Source: Albugo candida
Lineage: Eukaryota; Oomycota; Peronosporomycetes; Albuginales; Albuginaceae
Length of the DNA stretch: 64,000 bases
Direction: 5' to 3'
NCBI GenBank assembly: GCA_905220665.1
Contig: CAJNAR010000009.1
Location: forward strand, 1 to 64,000
The first letter of the stretch is position 1. Each line of letters opens with the position of its first letter. Positions 34,325 through 44,901 of the stretch are shown here, piece by piece. The notes under the pieces are model-generated. The model saw only the letters and a list, made by a program, of their open reading frames with translations. It did no database searches and had not been told where the DNA came from. Both the position numbers and the translations under genes were made by a program.

Positions 34325-36115
34325 TCTTCACCATCGCGCAACATCGACATGAGAAAATGCTACAATGTTAGTGAGCATCTTCTTGGTGGAACCGCGCGCT
34401 TAAAATGTGGCATCAGATGGATTATAGCATTACAGTTTCCGATTTGAACGCTCGCCAACATCGTCATTATTGCGCGGAACAACCGATGTAGCTCTACTGC
34501 GACCAAGAATTTTAGTATGATCCTGCTACTCGTAGTCTGAGTACGCAGAACATATTTTGATACAATCTTGGCATGGTTGACGAACCAAATTGCACATTTT
34601 CGATATGTTTGCTGCACTTTTCTAGATACGAAGTCTTCACCACCAGCTTTTTCGACATTGCTACACATGGCCAACGAAGGAATCATTCGTCGAACAGTAC
34701 TACAACGATAAAATGCTAGATACATCGGATCTAGCTGAAGAAGAGTTATTGAGGCGACTTTACAATGAAGTGATTTAGATACTACAGCGTATCTACTCGA
34801 CGATTCGTCTCATCACCTGGATTCAGCCAAAAACAAGTGGCCAACCGTTTTATGTGAGAGTAAAATGAAAGCACAAGAACATATCTCCCATCCATTCCAC
34901 GTCGTCAACTCTCCAGAATCGTCTGAAAACCTACCGAACCAACCAGGAGTCATCCGATGTTGACACATTGGTCATCACGAGAAAGATCGTACGCAATGGT
35001 TTCAGAACGAGTTGGACAATTTATGGCTACACGTTCTCGTTTCTGTTTCTTAAAGAATATCCAGCCAGACATTATGCTGTGCACGCATCCTTCGTGTGGG
35101 GTAGTAAAATCCGATCAACATCTCTTTCTCGAGTACAATCCCACAGCACAACTATGGAGGGAGCTTCTCCCTATTTTGGGGTCAGTTCTTTCCATCCCGA
35201 CCAGGTTGGATGCATATTGCATGTAAAATTGTGCCAACACTGAGGTCGGATTCAGCAGAATATCAGCAACTCCGACATTTCCAGCACTTTCTGTAATCTA
35301 CACCACGTTTCGTACGCACGTTCGATAATTTCGACGACAGTGCTACGATGAAGACGAGCGCATTCACTATGCAACGGTATTGAATCACCTCGCAAGACAA
35401 GGATCATTTGGTTGATTTGTAGAAGTCGACGATCATTGCTGCGGGTCCGACATCGGCAAGTTGGAATGCAAGTGCATCTTTCTTGGATCCTAGTCCTAGT
35501 TGGTGGCTAGGTTTAGCCTAGTATGGTGCACACCGCTTTCCATAACACGGTATTTTTGGACATTTACAGCTTTAACTCGCATCAGATCTTTGGCACTTCG
35601 ATTCCACTGATTGGATGATTTCTATAATTTACACGCTGGACACAGTCTCGTATTGTGATGTTTTTAAAGCTACCGCAATACAAGACTATTAACGAGAAGT
35701 CATATTATCATCTCTCATAGGTAGTTCCACGAAATGTTTTTTATGTGTACTTGCTATTCAAGATAGCCTAGGCATCTAGAATGTCAAGGATTTCATTACA
35801 CTGTTTATCTGGTTCTTTAACTACCTTCCTTTTCCTATCATGAGCCCCTGACCGTGAGAATATCACTTAGGTCTGACTTCAAACCTAGGGAGGCAGATAT
35901 TTTCCAAGCTTTTAGCTTGGGTGGGCTCAAACCGCTGCCCACACTGCCGGGGATCGAACCAACGACGTCCAGAAGGGGATCCGCTTGCACAACCGACTAA
36001 GCTGGGTCGGACGCCTAGATCAGTCGGACTTCTCTGGTTGTTACCCACCCGAGTACTACTCGAGCCTGCCTAGGAATCTAGAGAAGTCAATTAGTATGAT
36101 TCTAGTAATATAGAC
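34325..36115 (+). mobile_element. LINE 3' end (copy B)
   Basis: From about 34339 the sequence aligns with 55535-57170 of LINE copy C: shared AAAATGTGGCATCAGATGGA, then the zinc-finger region (frame 34957-35226) with CTHPSCGVVKSDQHLFLEYN against CTQPSCGTVESDQHLFLECD. Both copies end with CTAGTAATATAGAC. It is 5'-truncated and immediately follows the copia element, and it is interrupted by a SINE at 35781-36067. Frames are broken. Copia 1 may have been inserted at the edge of this LINE, but no LINE sequence was found on its other side. Confidence 0.85.
35781..36067 (-). mobile_element. tRNA-derived SINE-like insertion
   Basis: A 287-bp segment absent from LINE copy C at the same site is bracketed by a 15-bp duplication (GCCTAGGCATCTAGA at 35766-35780, GCCTAGGAATCTAGA at 36068-36082, one mismatch). 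On the minus strand it has a polymerase III A-box-like CAGCTTAGTCGGTTGTGC and, about 40 bases later, the B box GGTTCGATCCC. The T-arm does not pair well, so it is not a functional tRNA. Long target duplication plus A and B boxes are the marks of a SINE moved by LINE machinery. Confidence 0.8.
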
Positions 36116-37091
36116 GCTGCGCCAATCTTTGACCATTCAGCTTTCTCAGTACCACGAGCAAATTGTTTTGAGTATTCTGTCTAGCGTACATGCAACAGTG
36201 GAAGAATGCCTATCACCTAGTCAGAGTGGATTTCGACTCGTGAGCAGTAAAACCGAGTTAGTATGGGCTTACCGATGTATTATAGCTTTAGCGCATCGGT
36301 CATAGACGAGCATGTACATTCTTGGAAAGCTCAGAAAGTTGTTTGTTAATATCGAACTACATAATTGTTCATAATATCATCACCATCCTTAGCCAGAATG
36401 AAGTTTCAATGGCAAGGGACTTCCCTCGTCTTTGATTCCTAATCTTTTACAGCGTTCCCGAGTCCTCATGGTGCACCACACAAAGTGCTCCCAGATCACA
36501 TTTGCTCGTGGTTTTTTGCTTGAAATAGGGACTTTTGGATTTGTTGCAACACATCCATAATCAAAGCACGAGATTAACACTTTCTTTTTTGCCGAGAATG
36601 AAAGTTTTTCTCAGGGTTAGGGCAATGCCTTGGGTCTCTTAAACGTCTCTTAATTTTGCTCATGATAAAAGAGCGCTGTGAGTAGGGCTAATCAATTTGC
36701 AGAATTTGCCATCCAATAGCAATGAGTTTAGATCTCTTCATATACATGACCAATTCCTACTAACAATTTTTTATATCAATTTTTATGTCACGCAACATTC
36801 AAATCAAGAGTAGGGTAAATAAGTCGATCATTTATTGCTGGTGGCCTGGTAAAGAAGCATCTGTACTTGTCTGGAATCAGGCATAGATAAATACAATGTG
36901 GCTTACCTAGAGCTTTAGCCTGGATTGCTTGTTTTCTCTTCCCGAGGATTGCCTGCAGAAGAAATTAAATTCATATCCAGTAACCGGACCCCTGAACTTG
37001 ACAAATACTGCGAGATGGATAGAAAGTGTAGTCGCTGAAGATGTAGATTTGCAAGATGCAACTAGCATGTGTAGTGTAAATCGATGCGAAA
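36116..37091. other. No gene seen
   Basis: Unique AT-rich sequence. Only one weak minus-strand frame (36580-36389). Nothing assignable. Confidence 0.5.
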
Positions 37092-37379
37092 CTATTCCAT
37101 CAGGATGATGCTAGGAAGTGGCGGTGCACCATGTTTCCATGGTCGATGCACTCGCACGAAAACGGTAGCTTTTGCTAACAAATGAAAACTCTCTGACTTA
37201 GTTTGTTTCATGATGAAAATGCAACCATTTTCGAGATGGAAAGCATGAGTAGATATGCTCGCTGAAACTTCTGAATCTGCGGCTCCGAATGACTGGTAGA
37301 TAACCCTACTAGTCAGTTTATTAGTCTGGCACGCTTCACATACGATAAATTGGTTCGTGGCGTGCCATACTGACTTCAA
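37092..37379 (-). pseudogene. Short relic with C-x2-C motif
   Basis: A 95-codon frame contains QFIVCEACQTNKLTSRVIYQ, reminiscent of SYLCEACILTK in module 2 of the CCG protein, and a later CIFIMK. There is no glycine at the CCG spacing, and the rest does not align convincingly. It may be a distant piece of the CCG family or unrelated. Confidence 0.25.
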
Positions 37380-38115
37380 TGCGCTTTGACTATGCTACTT
37401 CTTATTTCAATTCTCAGATGGTACGATGCGTTGGGCCAAGAAGGTGGACGCTATTTGCCATAAGATGTCGACAGGGGGTCCACTACACCATGAAGCCATT
37501 AGCGAGGCGATGTAGAACATCTTGTCGTGTTTAATTTTCTGCCGCAAATGACTCGAATGCGTCCGTGTCTTTCATTAGATACTGTATGAAAATGACTCCG
37601 TACAGCTAGCATGATATATTGGAGTTTCAAATTGATTAGATCAATTCGCGACTACCTATTTTAGTGAGGTTTGCGACATGCTTACCAAATCGCTTTTTTC
37701 TAAGGACTTGGTTAGCATGGATACAAACCTTTAGAATGCATTTAGTTTTAGAAGGAAGGAAGAAAACGACACTTTTTCTTGTATGACTTGGCAAAATCAT
37801 CGCGTTGCTCAGAGTCCAGGCTGTCAATTAACGGTTGCAGCTCTGCATGACGTCATGGTGTTACTTTTTAATCGCGCTTTGTATCAATTGAGTGATGAGA
37901 TATGCTATTAAATGTTTGCCATTGTACACAATATAACGTGTAGAGAAGGCTTCTATGAGCGCTTGTTCTATATTGTGACGGACATCATCCAACGAAGAAC
38001 ATATGAGTCAATTCTGGGGGAGGATATCTTCTTGCATGCGCCCATGCGCTGATTCTTTTTTCCTAAGGATGAGAGAGGATTCGGGTAGTTTATTGTAATG
38101 GGCAGCATACTTTCA

Positions 38116-38640
38116 TCACTTTAAATTCCGACATGTCACGTCGAATATAATAGATTTTGTACTTATAAGTTTAGAAACATAGACAGCCAAATCGCCAAAG
38201 TGAAAGTTTTCTCTCACTGCAATTCGGATGCGACAGACCAATTTTGTAGGACAAGGTTGAGATGAACAAAGAAGCCCAGCAAATTCAATGCCTAAAGAGT
38301 CTATAAAATTCTTGGTGACCTGGGCCTTGATTGCAGAACAGCTTAGTCTCATGGAAGTGATCCTGTACAGCGCAAGCAATACGATTGTTGGCTATTCAAA
38401 ACGCTTTAATGTGATGAAAATACGAAACGACGGTGAATGAGTTGGTATCAATCTCAACATGCTCTCCGGTGTAATAAGTAGATAGCTTTGAGAAGACGAC
38501 ACGGTTCTGTCAAACAATATTGGAATGAACTTCCTTCCATTATGTTCATAAACGAATAGGTGGTACTGGTTGGCTTCATTTGGACTCAATGCAATATCAA
38601 AATGAAAATATGTTTGTTTGATTCGAGTCAGCTGTACTTA
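38116..38640 (-). pseudogene. Relic interrupted by one stop
   Basis: A single minus-strand frame is open from about 38640 to 38116 except for a TAG at 38392-38394. Upstream part: FDIALSPNEANQYHLFVYEH and SQSYLLITPESMLRLIPTHS. Downstream part: RLSCSAIKAQVTKNFIDSLG and AVRENFHFGDLAVYVSKLIS. It has no ATG in frame at the head, so it is a fragment. The frame remains open on both sides of the single stop, which argues for recent death. No domain identified. Confidence 0.4.
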
Positions 38641-39277
38641 AAGTGAAGTACGAGGATATTATACGAGTACAATAGGAGTCAGCTTTCAATTTCGTGTTGA
38701 GGTATTAACCATTCCAGAATTAATGATTATCAGTTGAGAACGCGACCTAAGAGGTGATCACGCAAATTGCATACTTCACAAGCATGATAACCGTGAGATT
38801 GCATTATAACCGTGACATAGTGACATCAAGGCGAAGCATAAAAAAGCATCTTATTTTGTATTGTACTAGTCCCATATATGGCTTCATCTCTAAGCACTTG
38901 GATAACTACCGGCCACTCATTCGAACTGATGATCATAATAAGTGATTGATAGGGCCTCTGTACGATTGTAAGATTTAAATTGCCGGTAGCATTTGTGAAG
39001 TCAGACAGTGTTTATCAAATCAGTTCAACAAGAAAATGCATACAAAGTATTTCACCGGCTGTGGATATCGTGTTATCACTGCTATCTCATTGTTGTGTGT
39101 GTTTTTCTACGACCGACAAAACAAGCCTCAAAAATAACATGCACAGGTGAAACTACTCGATATGCATATTCCAATAGAAAATAGGTTCTCATTTTCTCGT
39201 TCGTTCAAGAGTTTAAAAGATCACTATAAGTAGTTAAAGAGAATTCTGGCTTTGCTCCCTCAAACCATAAGAAATAA

Positions 39278-41071
39278 TCAATCTGATAGAATCTCTGTTC
39301 TCTCACGCTTCGGTTTCAGACTCAACGTGGTTGTCGCAAATTCTGCCTGTACTTGCCGAAGGTACTGATTATATGAAAATTGTGGACCGTCTGTCACCTT
39401 ACCATAGCATTTGTGACAGCGTGGAAAAGATTCGGAAGGGACCATCCATACATATCGCTTTATCACAGATATGAGTACAACTTTGCGCTTGCGCGTCAGA
39501 CAGATGAAGCATTCTCTGAATGCCGCTTCTCTCCCTGCGTCATCTGGATCGTTTTTATCCCACTCAACCACCATGACCTTTGCAGACTTGACTATATTCG
39601 GTTCACTTGTACCGCCGGCTGACGAGCCTGATCCATCGTCTTCCAAATTCTGATTCAAGTCGAAATTTGTCATCAGATCACCTGATTCATAGCGGCACAT
39701 GATGTCGGGCATAAGTTGAACATCTTCGCAGGATGAATGCAGAAAAAAACATTTCAACATGTCAACAGCCACTGCGTCTCTCTTGAGTAAGAATAAATAG
39801 GTAAATCGCGAAAGCTTCCAATTTTCTGCGCCTTGAAAACATTGAAGACAGTTTGGTCCTTTAGCGGCCGATGAGTGCTCTACTAGAAAACAGCTAGAAC
39901 CAAAGTGCGATACGTGATTGTTGTTTTGTGCCGCATCTATGCGCTCTATCCAGGTGAACACATTATTTGGAAATGCCGAAATCATTACATGAAAGGTTTC
40001 TGACATGCATCCGCCGTCAAAATTGATATCACCACACCTATTAGAGCATATTTTCAAATTTACGTTTCCGTTTGTAAATAAAGACAGGACAAAACTTGTG
40101 CTTATTTTTGAGCTCAACCTCGCTTTGACCTTGTTCAAAACAACCATTCCTTTATATGCTTTAAGCAAGCATCCCCAGCAGCTACCAAGGCCTGATCCAA
40201 TTGCCTTTGTCGTCAACAGGCAGGTGGGTGTCAACTTCAAATATTCAAGCTTTTCAGCTAAAGCATTCCAATCTCTTTGTTTATTTTTTGTATAAGCTGA
40301 TTTTATAAAAATGTTATCGGATATGGTTCCCACTAAGTTTGGCAACTCACTCGCTCTCGTCGACACTTGGTACTTGAACAAATTGCATAGGTTAGGTGAA
40401 AGCGTTGCGGTTGTGCCAGAGCAGATACTTGGTTTCACACACTCGTTTTTGAGTCCATCAGGATCCGAAGAATGTATCACATAAAGAACACTCATCTTGC
40501 GGTGACGTATACCATATATTTCCATGCTCCCCGTATCGCTCTTTGTAAGTATACATGCTTCACATAAATAGGAAAACGAGGTGTCGTGTCTATACACGCA
40601 TAAGTGCTTGGCTTCTCTTTTCTTATTGACGTGAAGTGGAAAATTACTTTGATGTAGAGGTGGTAAACCACCCGTGATTGCCCAATATCGCTGCTCGTTG
40701 ACGAAATACTTTCGGCTTGGTCTTATTGACGCGACTGTTGCAAATGCCCCGTCGATGCCTTCAGTAGCAAAAGTTTCCAAGTCATTATTAAATGCCGGGT
40801 CTAGACACAGCTTTGTACCGAAGCAGTTAATTAGCTTTGCTCGAAGATAATTTGGTAGTCCCACAACCCAGTACTCTTTCTTGCCGTATTTTTCATTTCC
40901 GATTTCGTTTACCTCTTCTACGTGAATAGCTCCTGCGCGCTCCAACAAGCACTTTTGACATGCTTCGTATGCTTCCATTGGCACACTGATGATTAGTGAG
41001 TCCAATCTCTCAGCACAACACCCAAAATGCCAAAAGACTACGAGGATACTGCGGAACAATTTCGCTTTCAT
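39278..41071 (-). CDS. Secreted multi-module CCG-class effector candidate
   Basis: Intact 597-codon gene without introns, start chosen at ATG 41071. A longer frame begins 5 codons earlier at a non-ATG codon. Residues 1-20 (MKAKLFRSILVVFWHFGCCA) form a clear signal peptide. The mature N-terminus carries C38-x2-C41-x5-G47 (CQKCLLERAG), the motif that defines Albugo CCG effectors. Four more C-x2-C modules follow at about 170-173, 298-301, 408-411 and 521-524/552-555. Modules 2-4 share a scheme: a cysteine 12-14 residues before C-x2-C, a beta-like hydrophobic stretch, then C-x4-6-C about 35-40 residues on, and another C. The unit is roughly 110-125 residues. A Gly/Ser-Asp linker lies near 475-492. 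No catalytic motif. Presumed role: secretion into host tissue; several Albugo candida CCG proteins are reported to be recognised by Arabidopsis immune receptors. The gene stands alone; a dead copy lies at 11018-12199. Confidence 0.8.
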   Translation of the reverse strand: MKAKLFRSILVVFWHFGCCAERLDSLIISVPMEAYEACQKCLLERAGAIHVEEVNEIGNEKYGKKEYWVVGLPNYLRAKLINCFGTKLCLDPAFNNDLETFATEGIDGAFATVASIRPSRKYFVNEQRYWAITGGLPPLHQSNFPLHVNKKREAKHLCVYRHDTSFSYLCEACILTKSDTGSMEIYGIRHRKMSVLYVIHSSDPDGLKNECVKPSICSGTTATLSPNLCNLFKYQVSTRASELPNLVGTISDNIFIKSAYTKNKQRDWNALAEKLEYLKLTPTCLLTTKAIGSGLGSCWGCLLKAYKGMVVLNKVKARLSSKISTSFVLSLFTNGNVNLKICSNRCGDINFDGGCMSETFHVMISAFPNNVFTWIERIDAAQNNNHVSHFGSSCFLVEHSSAAKGPNCLQCFQGAENWKLSRFTYLFLLKRDAVAVDMLKCFFLHSSCEDVQLMPDIMCRYESGDLMTNFDLNQNLEDDGSGSSAGGTSEPNIVKSAKVMVVEWDKNDPDDAGREAAFRECFICLTRKRKVVLISVIKRYVWMVPSESFPRCHKCYGKVTDGPQFSYNQYLRQVQAEFATTTLSLKPKRERTEILSD

Positions 41072-41089
41072 CCTGGTATCGAGCAATAG

Positions 41090-42024
41090 AATGTGGAAGG
41101 TCTTGCCACCTTGTGTACTTTAATGGTCAATAGAGCTCGTACCACTTTATTTGGTTTCTTAGTAGCACATTGTCCTGCTCAGCCAATCATCGTGCATTAG
41201 CGCATAGGCTTGCAACTTTGAATGCATGTGCGTGAATTTCAACCGTTGATAGTGGAAACAACACAACGCTCTGCAAATACGAATTGCGTATCGCTTTAAT
41301 AAAACATTTCAAGGCATGAATATATAAACGGATCCTATGGTAGAAATACTGGGACTTGTTTGTGCTCAGGGTAGCGGGAACACGATTCTTATCTTCTGAT
41401 ACATATTTGCGGCGAAAACCCGTGGTTCAAGCAGACAACTGAGAGACCACAGGAAGTCCCTATTGTATCGATAGTCGCGGCAACAGCGAGAAATATTTGA
41501 GATATTTGACAATAATATAGACGATAAGTGCTTCTTCATATCACCAACCGTTAACAAGAGTCATGGCAATCATGGGGAACACGCAGCTTCGGAAACAAAT
41601 TTTAATTATCGTGTTTAGAATATGATGCTAGCACATTTGCTGTTTGATACATTAGAACCATTCACATTGCACTCACTAGCATCAAGATATCTTGCCATGA
41701 CTATCTATGATGTTCCAAGTGAAGATAATGGGACATGAAGTTGAAGCGATTCATAAGCGCAAATAAAGTGAAGCCATAGAGTCCCTTTATATAAATTTAC
41801 CGATACAGTCGCGCGTACTGAGCAGATACAATGGAGAAAGCTCACATTTCATTTTTGGAATTTACTCGACATAAATGACAACAAGACGTATCTGATTTGG
41901 TATACTGCTTGGCCGTGATCGGATGCAGTGTCAAAGTATCAACACTGCATCCAAGCTCATTAGAATTTCCATTCTACGAGCTCATGAAGCATCTTTTCGG
42001 TCCGACAAGCTGCAATGATATGAT
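41090..42024. other. Upstream region of the CCG gene, no further gene
   Basis: AT-rich. It should contain the CCG promoter (gene reads leftward from 41071). No conserved oomycete initiator sequence could be identified with confidence. Only a weak 63-codon frame (41557-41366, minus). Confidence 0.4.
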
Positions 42025-43730
42025 ATGCCAGTTCGATTTCTGATTGTCACCAACTCTTCTGCGATCTTATACAATGTTCATTATCCAATTCGAAGTCAGA
42101 ACAAGCCATTAGCAAACGTTTTTGAGGAATCGAAAGCATATGTCGAAAGATATAATCAGGTCAAAGTCAACGAAAAGCTCGCTGAAGCTATGCAGACGTT
42201 TTATTTTCACCTCGGTCAAGATGCTGTGCACCTACCGTCCGCATTTCGTGGAAACTTTCTCAACTATCATCATATGCAATTAGTAGGGCATCGGGATGAT
42301 CGTAATGGAAGGAATCTTTGGCGTGAAGACTCGATTTTGGTATCAATCATGCGATTGTATCTGGCCGAAGGTGAATATGTTTCTGCTCTTGAACTTATGA
42401 ATGAGAATATCAGGCAAAAGAACCTTTAGTAGGAAGAGACGTATCGTGAAGAAAGTAATAAAATGCATCAAATGGTACACTTTCGCCTATTTGGGTATCT
42501 TCTTGCTTCCAAGCTCGAAATAGGCATAATTTGCATGCATACGATCAGTGGCAAGAATTCAAGCGCACTTTGGATAGCAATGGACATGTTTAATGCAAAA
42601 CACTATCGTGGATTTGTTAATTTGCTGTCTCACATTCCATAATATGGACCCAAACATGCTTAAGACAGACGACTTTGTAACACAAATGCAAAGCTTACTT
42701 CAAGATCTGAAGTATGTAACTACAGAATCCACTGTATTTAATGCTAAAAGAGTCCATCAAGAAGCCATAAAAATCAATTCGATGTCGGCATCGTAGGAGA
42801 GAAGAGCAGCTAATGCTCTTCTCATTGCCCTCATTGCAAGTCTATAGTGCAGAAAGAGATCATTGTTAACAAATAGTGGGATCATCTCGTAAGCTTTATA
42901 TAATTAAGAAAGACTTGCCAATCCAAAAGAGAAGCAAAACGGAGCGTTGTAGGCCGTCTCGTTAACGAGGAGTAGAGCCCTTTTCTGAACTGAAAATTGG
43001 CGAAGAACGCAGTACTCCAACCAGGAAAATTACATTACATTCTGGATGGGCCAAATCTGGCTTATTTAAGCCAGAATTTTGCACGAATCAACTTTCGTCT
43101 AGATTATGTCGATCATGTTGCCAGACTACTGGCACGTCGAGGCCATCTGGTCACCTTCACGATGCCATCTACCTACCATGAATCAACTTCTTTTTTATTG
43201 ATTCAAGTGTGCACGCAGTGGGAAAAGAATATGAGTAATTAAAAATCAACAAATCTCATTCACGAACACGAGAATGAGAATAACTGGTTTTACAGCTGCG
43301 AGACAGCGACTTTTCAGACGATTATTATTGGATTTATGCCAGTCTGATTCTCGAAAACCTATCGTCAAACCACGATGATCATTTGCATGTAATTGTTCCG
43401 CATAATGTACACGTTGTCATCAATGATAGTGGCCGTGATCACACACTCCATTTTAAGGATAATGTCACCGTGGGAATGACTACCTGGGATGTTGCGGAAG
43501 GCTCGAATAAGATATCAAATTACCTGATCGAGCGGTGGTGGAACAAAACTGTGGTAAGTATCGAATTGGTGTATGAAGAATGTGATATAATAAGACACAA
43601 GCACATATCCCCCGTGCTATCAGTTCATTTAGAAGAATCACTCCGTATCCACGAGTTCCACATATGCACAAATAATACACTGGAGTACATTTTTATTCCG
43701 ATCCAATCAAGCGATGTAAAGCCACGGTAA
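42025..43730 (+). pseudogene. Protein-only RNase P (PRORP)-like relic
   Basis: The nuclease part is clear. LHYILDGPNLAYLSQNF (about 43030-43080) gives the first catalytic Asp of the NYN domain. SDFSDDYYWIYASLILENL (about 43310-43370) has the paired Asp and the WY helix, and VVINDSGRDH (about 43410-43440) the fourth Asp. The C-terminus RIHEFHICTNN resembles the closing iQES-WHIP strands. A 68-base intron at 43235-43302 (GTAATT...GCGAG) would join the two halves in frame. About 190 bases upstream, SHCPHCKSIV may be the central zinc-binding CxxC. The N-terminal part (42025-42798) is helical, with LAEGEYVSALELMNENIRQK, but has a double TAG at 42427-42432 and a frameshift near 42640. PRORP removes tRNA 5' leaders. 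Either a dead copy or a gene with introns I did not resolve. Confidence 0.65.
43235..43302 (+). other. Putative intron in the PRORP-like gene
   Basis: Begins GTAATTAAAAATC and ends CTGCGAG. Removal joins QWEKNM to NSDFSDDYYW, bypassing stops on both sides. An alternative acceptor (TTTTACAG, ending 43294) works only with a donor at about 43207. Confidence 0.5.
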
Positions 43731-44055
43731 AAGGCGTCTTGGCTCTATATATCAAATCTTTATGATTCAAATTTCATTCAAGGCATAAGAAAGTACGTTT
43801 TTTCCAGAGGTTGCAACCCTCGTTGAGATCGAAAGAACTATAAACACTTACAAGGGTGACAAGTATCGCACATGAGAAAGAATACGTTTTGTTGAGTGTT
43901 TGTTTGCAGCCTTAGAAGAAAAAAAGCGGCTTTGCTGCTACGGAGTGCGGGAACTTCACGTAATTCTCGTGCTTGATTACTCAGAGGTGATTCTTTCTTT
44001 ATTGATGTATCGCTTGGAGATATCCAACCACAACTCACATCACACTTGACAAATG

Positions 44056-44545
44056 CTATAAAGCGACTTGAGAGACGTATTCATGGAGTAACACCGCAAC
44101 ATCCAAGTATCTTTGTAGGAAATCCTCTTTGGCTGAAGAAGGAAGCCATCCAATAGCGTCCATGTCGGTGACAAACGTGCAAAGGGCTCCCCAACTCGTT
44201 AGGATCCAGCTGCCATCCACTAAGCGAGATATACGCACAAACGATATTCCAGCAACCAGCTTTGAGCTCGCTTGTGACAGATTTATCCGCTTCGTCACTA
44301 TAGTTTCCCCGTAGCGATCATTCTCGTGATTAAAGTTGCCGTCCCGCTGCTTCAAATCAGAGCCCCATTGAAATGGCGACGTACTGAAGCGTCCCGAGGC
44401 TAGCTGAGCTCCTAAAAATCCGTCATATGAGAGACAACGAACACCAACATGGCCAAAAGCAACGATGCTAAAGCTGACTCGTTTCGTAAAAAGACTATCA
44501 CGGCCATGAAAATGCCCAACGCTGCTCGATGAAACGATCTGGATT
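44056..44545 (-). pseudogene. C-terminal part of an unidentified protein
   Basis: The minus-strand frame is open from about 44545 to TGA at 44056, about 160 codons, with no ATG in the upstream part. It reads like the end of a folded domain: SKLVAGISFVRISRLVDGSW, ILTSWGALCTFVTDMDAIGW, then an amphipathic C-terminal helix EDFLQRYLDVAVLLHEYVSQ. The pattern is somewhat like START-type lipid-binding proteins, which oomycetes have in large numbers, but this is only an impression. Upstream of 44545 the frame meets a stop. Either an exon of a spliced gene or a 5'-truncated relic. Confidence 0.4.
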
Positions 44546-44901
44546 TATAGCTCACAGCTACTCACTGATTACCCAACCTCCTTCATTACCAGAAAAACAG
44601 CACGAGAAGCGTAGCTGCATTATCTGGTAAAAAGCGAACTTTTCTGTTCAAGTACTTCGTATTTGAGCGAAAACTACGTGTAATTGTCATAAGATAGTCT
44701 GGCATCATAACGTACGCTGTAAAGGATACGAGGATTAAGTGCGGGTTTTGGTACTGTTGCATTCAAACTAGCCATGGTAAGAGCTGCAGCATACTTGTAG
44801 GGCTCTTTTACTTCTCAATTTGCCGGCTACTACGTAACCCGCTAATTAAGTACAAACCAACTCGAAAAACTACCTTTTTCAACTCTTTCCTCTCGAAAAC
44901 A

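Noticed and set aside
29254..34329. Target-site duplication for copia 1
   Set aside because: Flanks AGTGC and TCTTC do not match, and shifting the LTR ends by a few bases does not help.
35920..36015. tRNA gene on the minus strand (A and B boxes)
   Set aside because: The T arm and acceptor do not pair, and the segment sits inside an insertion with a 15-bp target duplication, so it is a SINE head rather than a tRNA gene.
42798..42830. Hairpin GAGAAGAGCA...TGCTCTTCTC
   Set aside because: Ten-base arms inside the PRORP-like region; not placed as a terminator and no other support.
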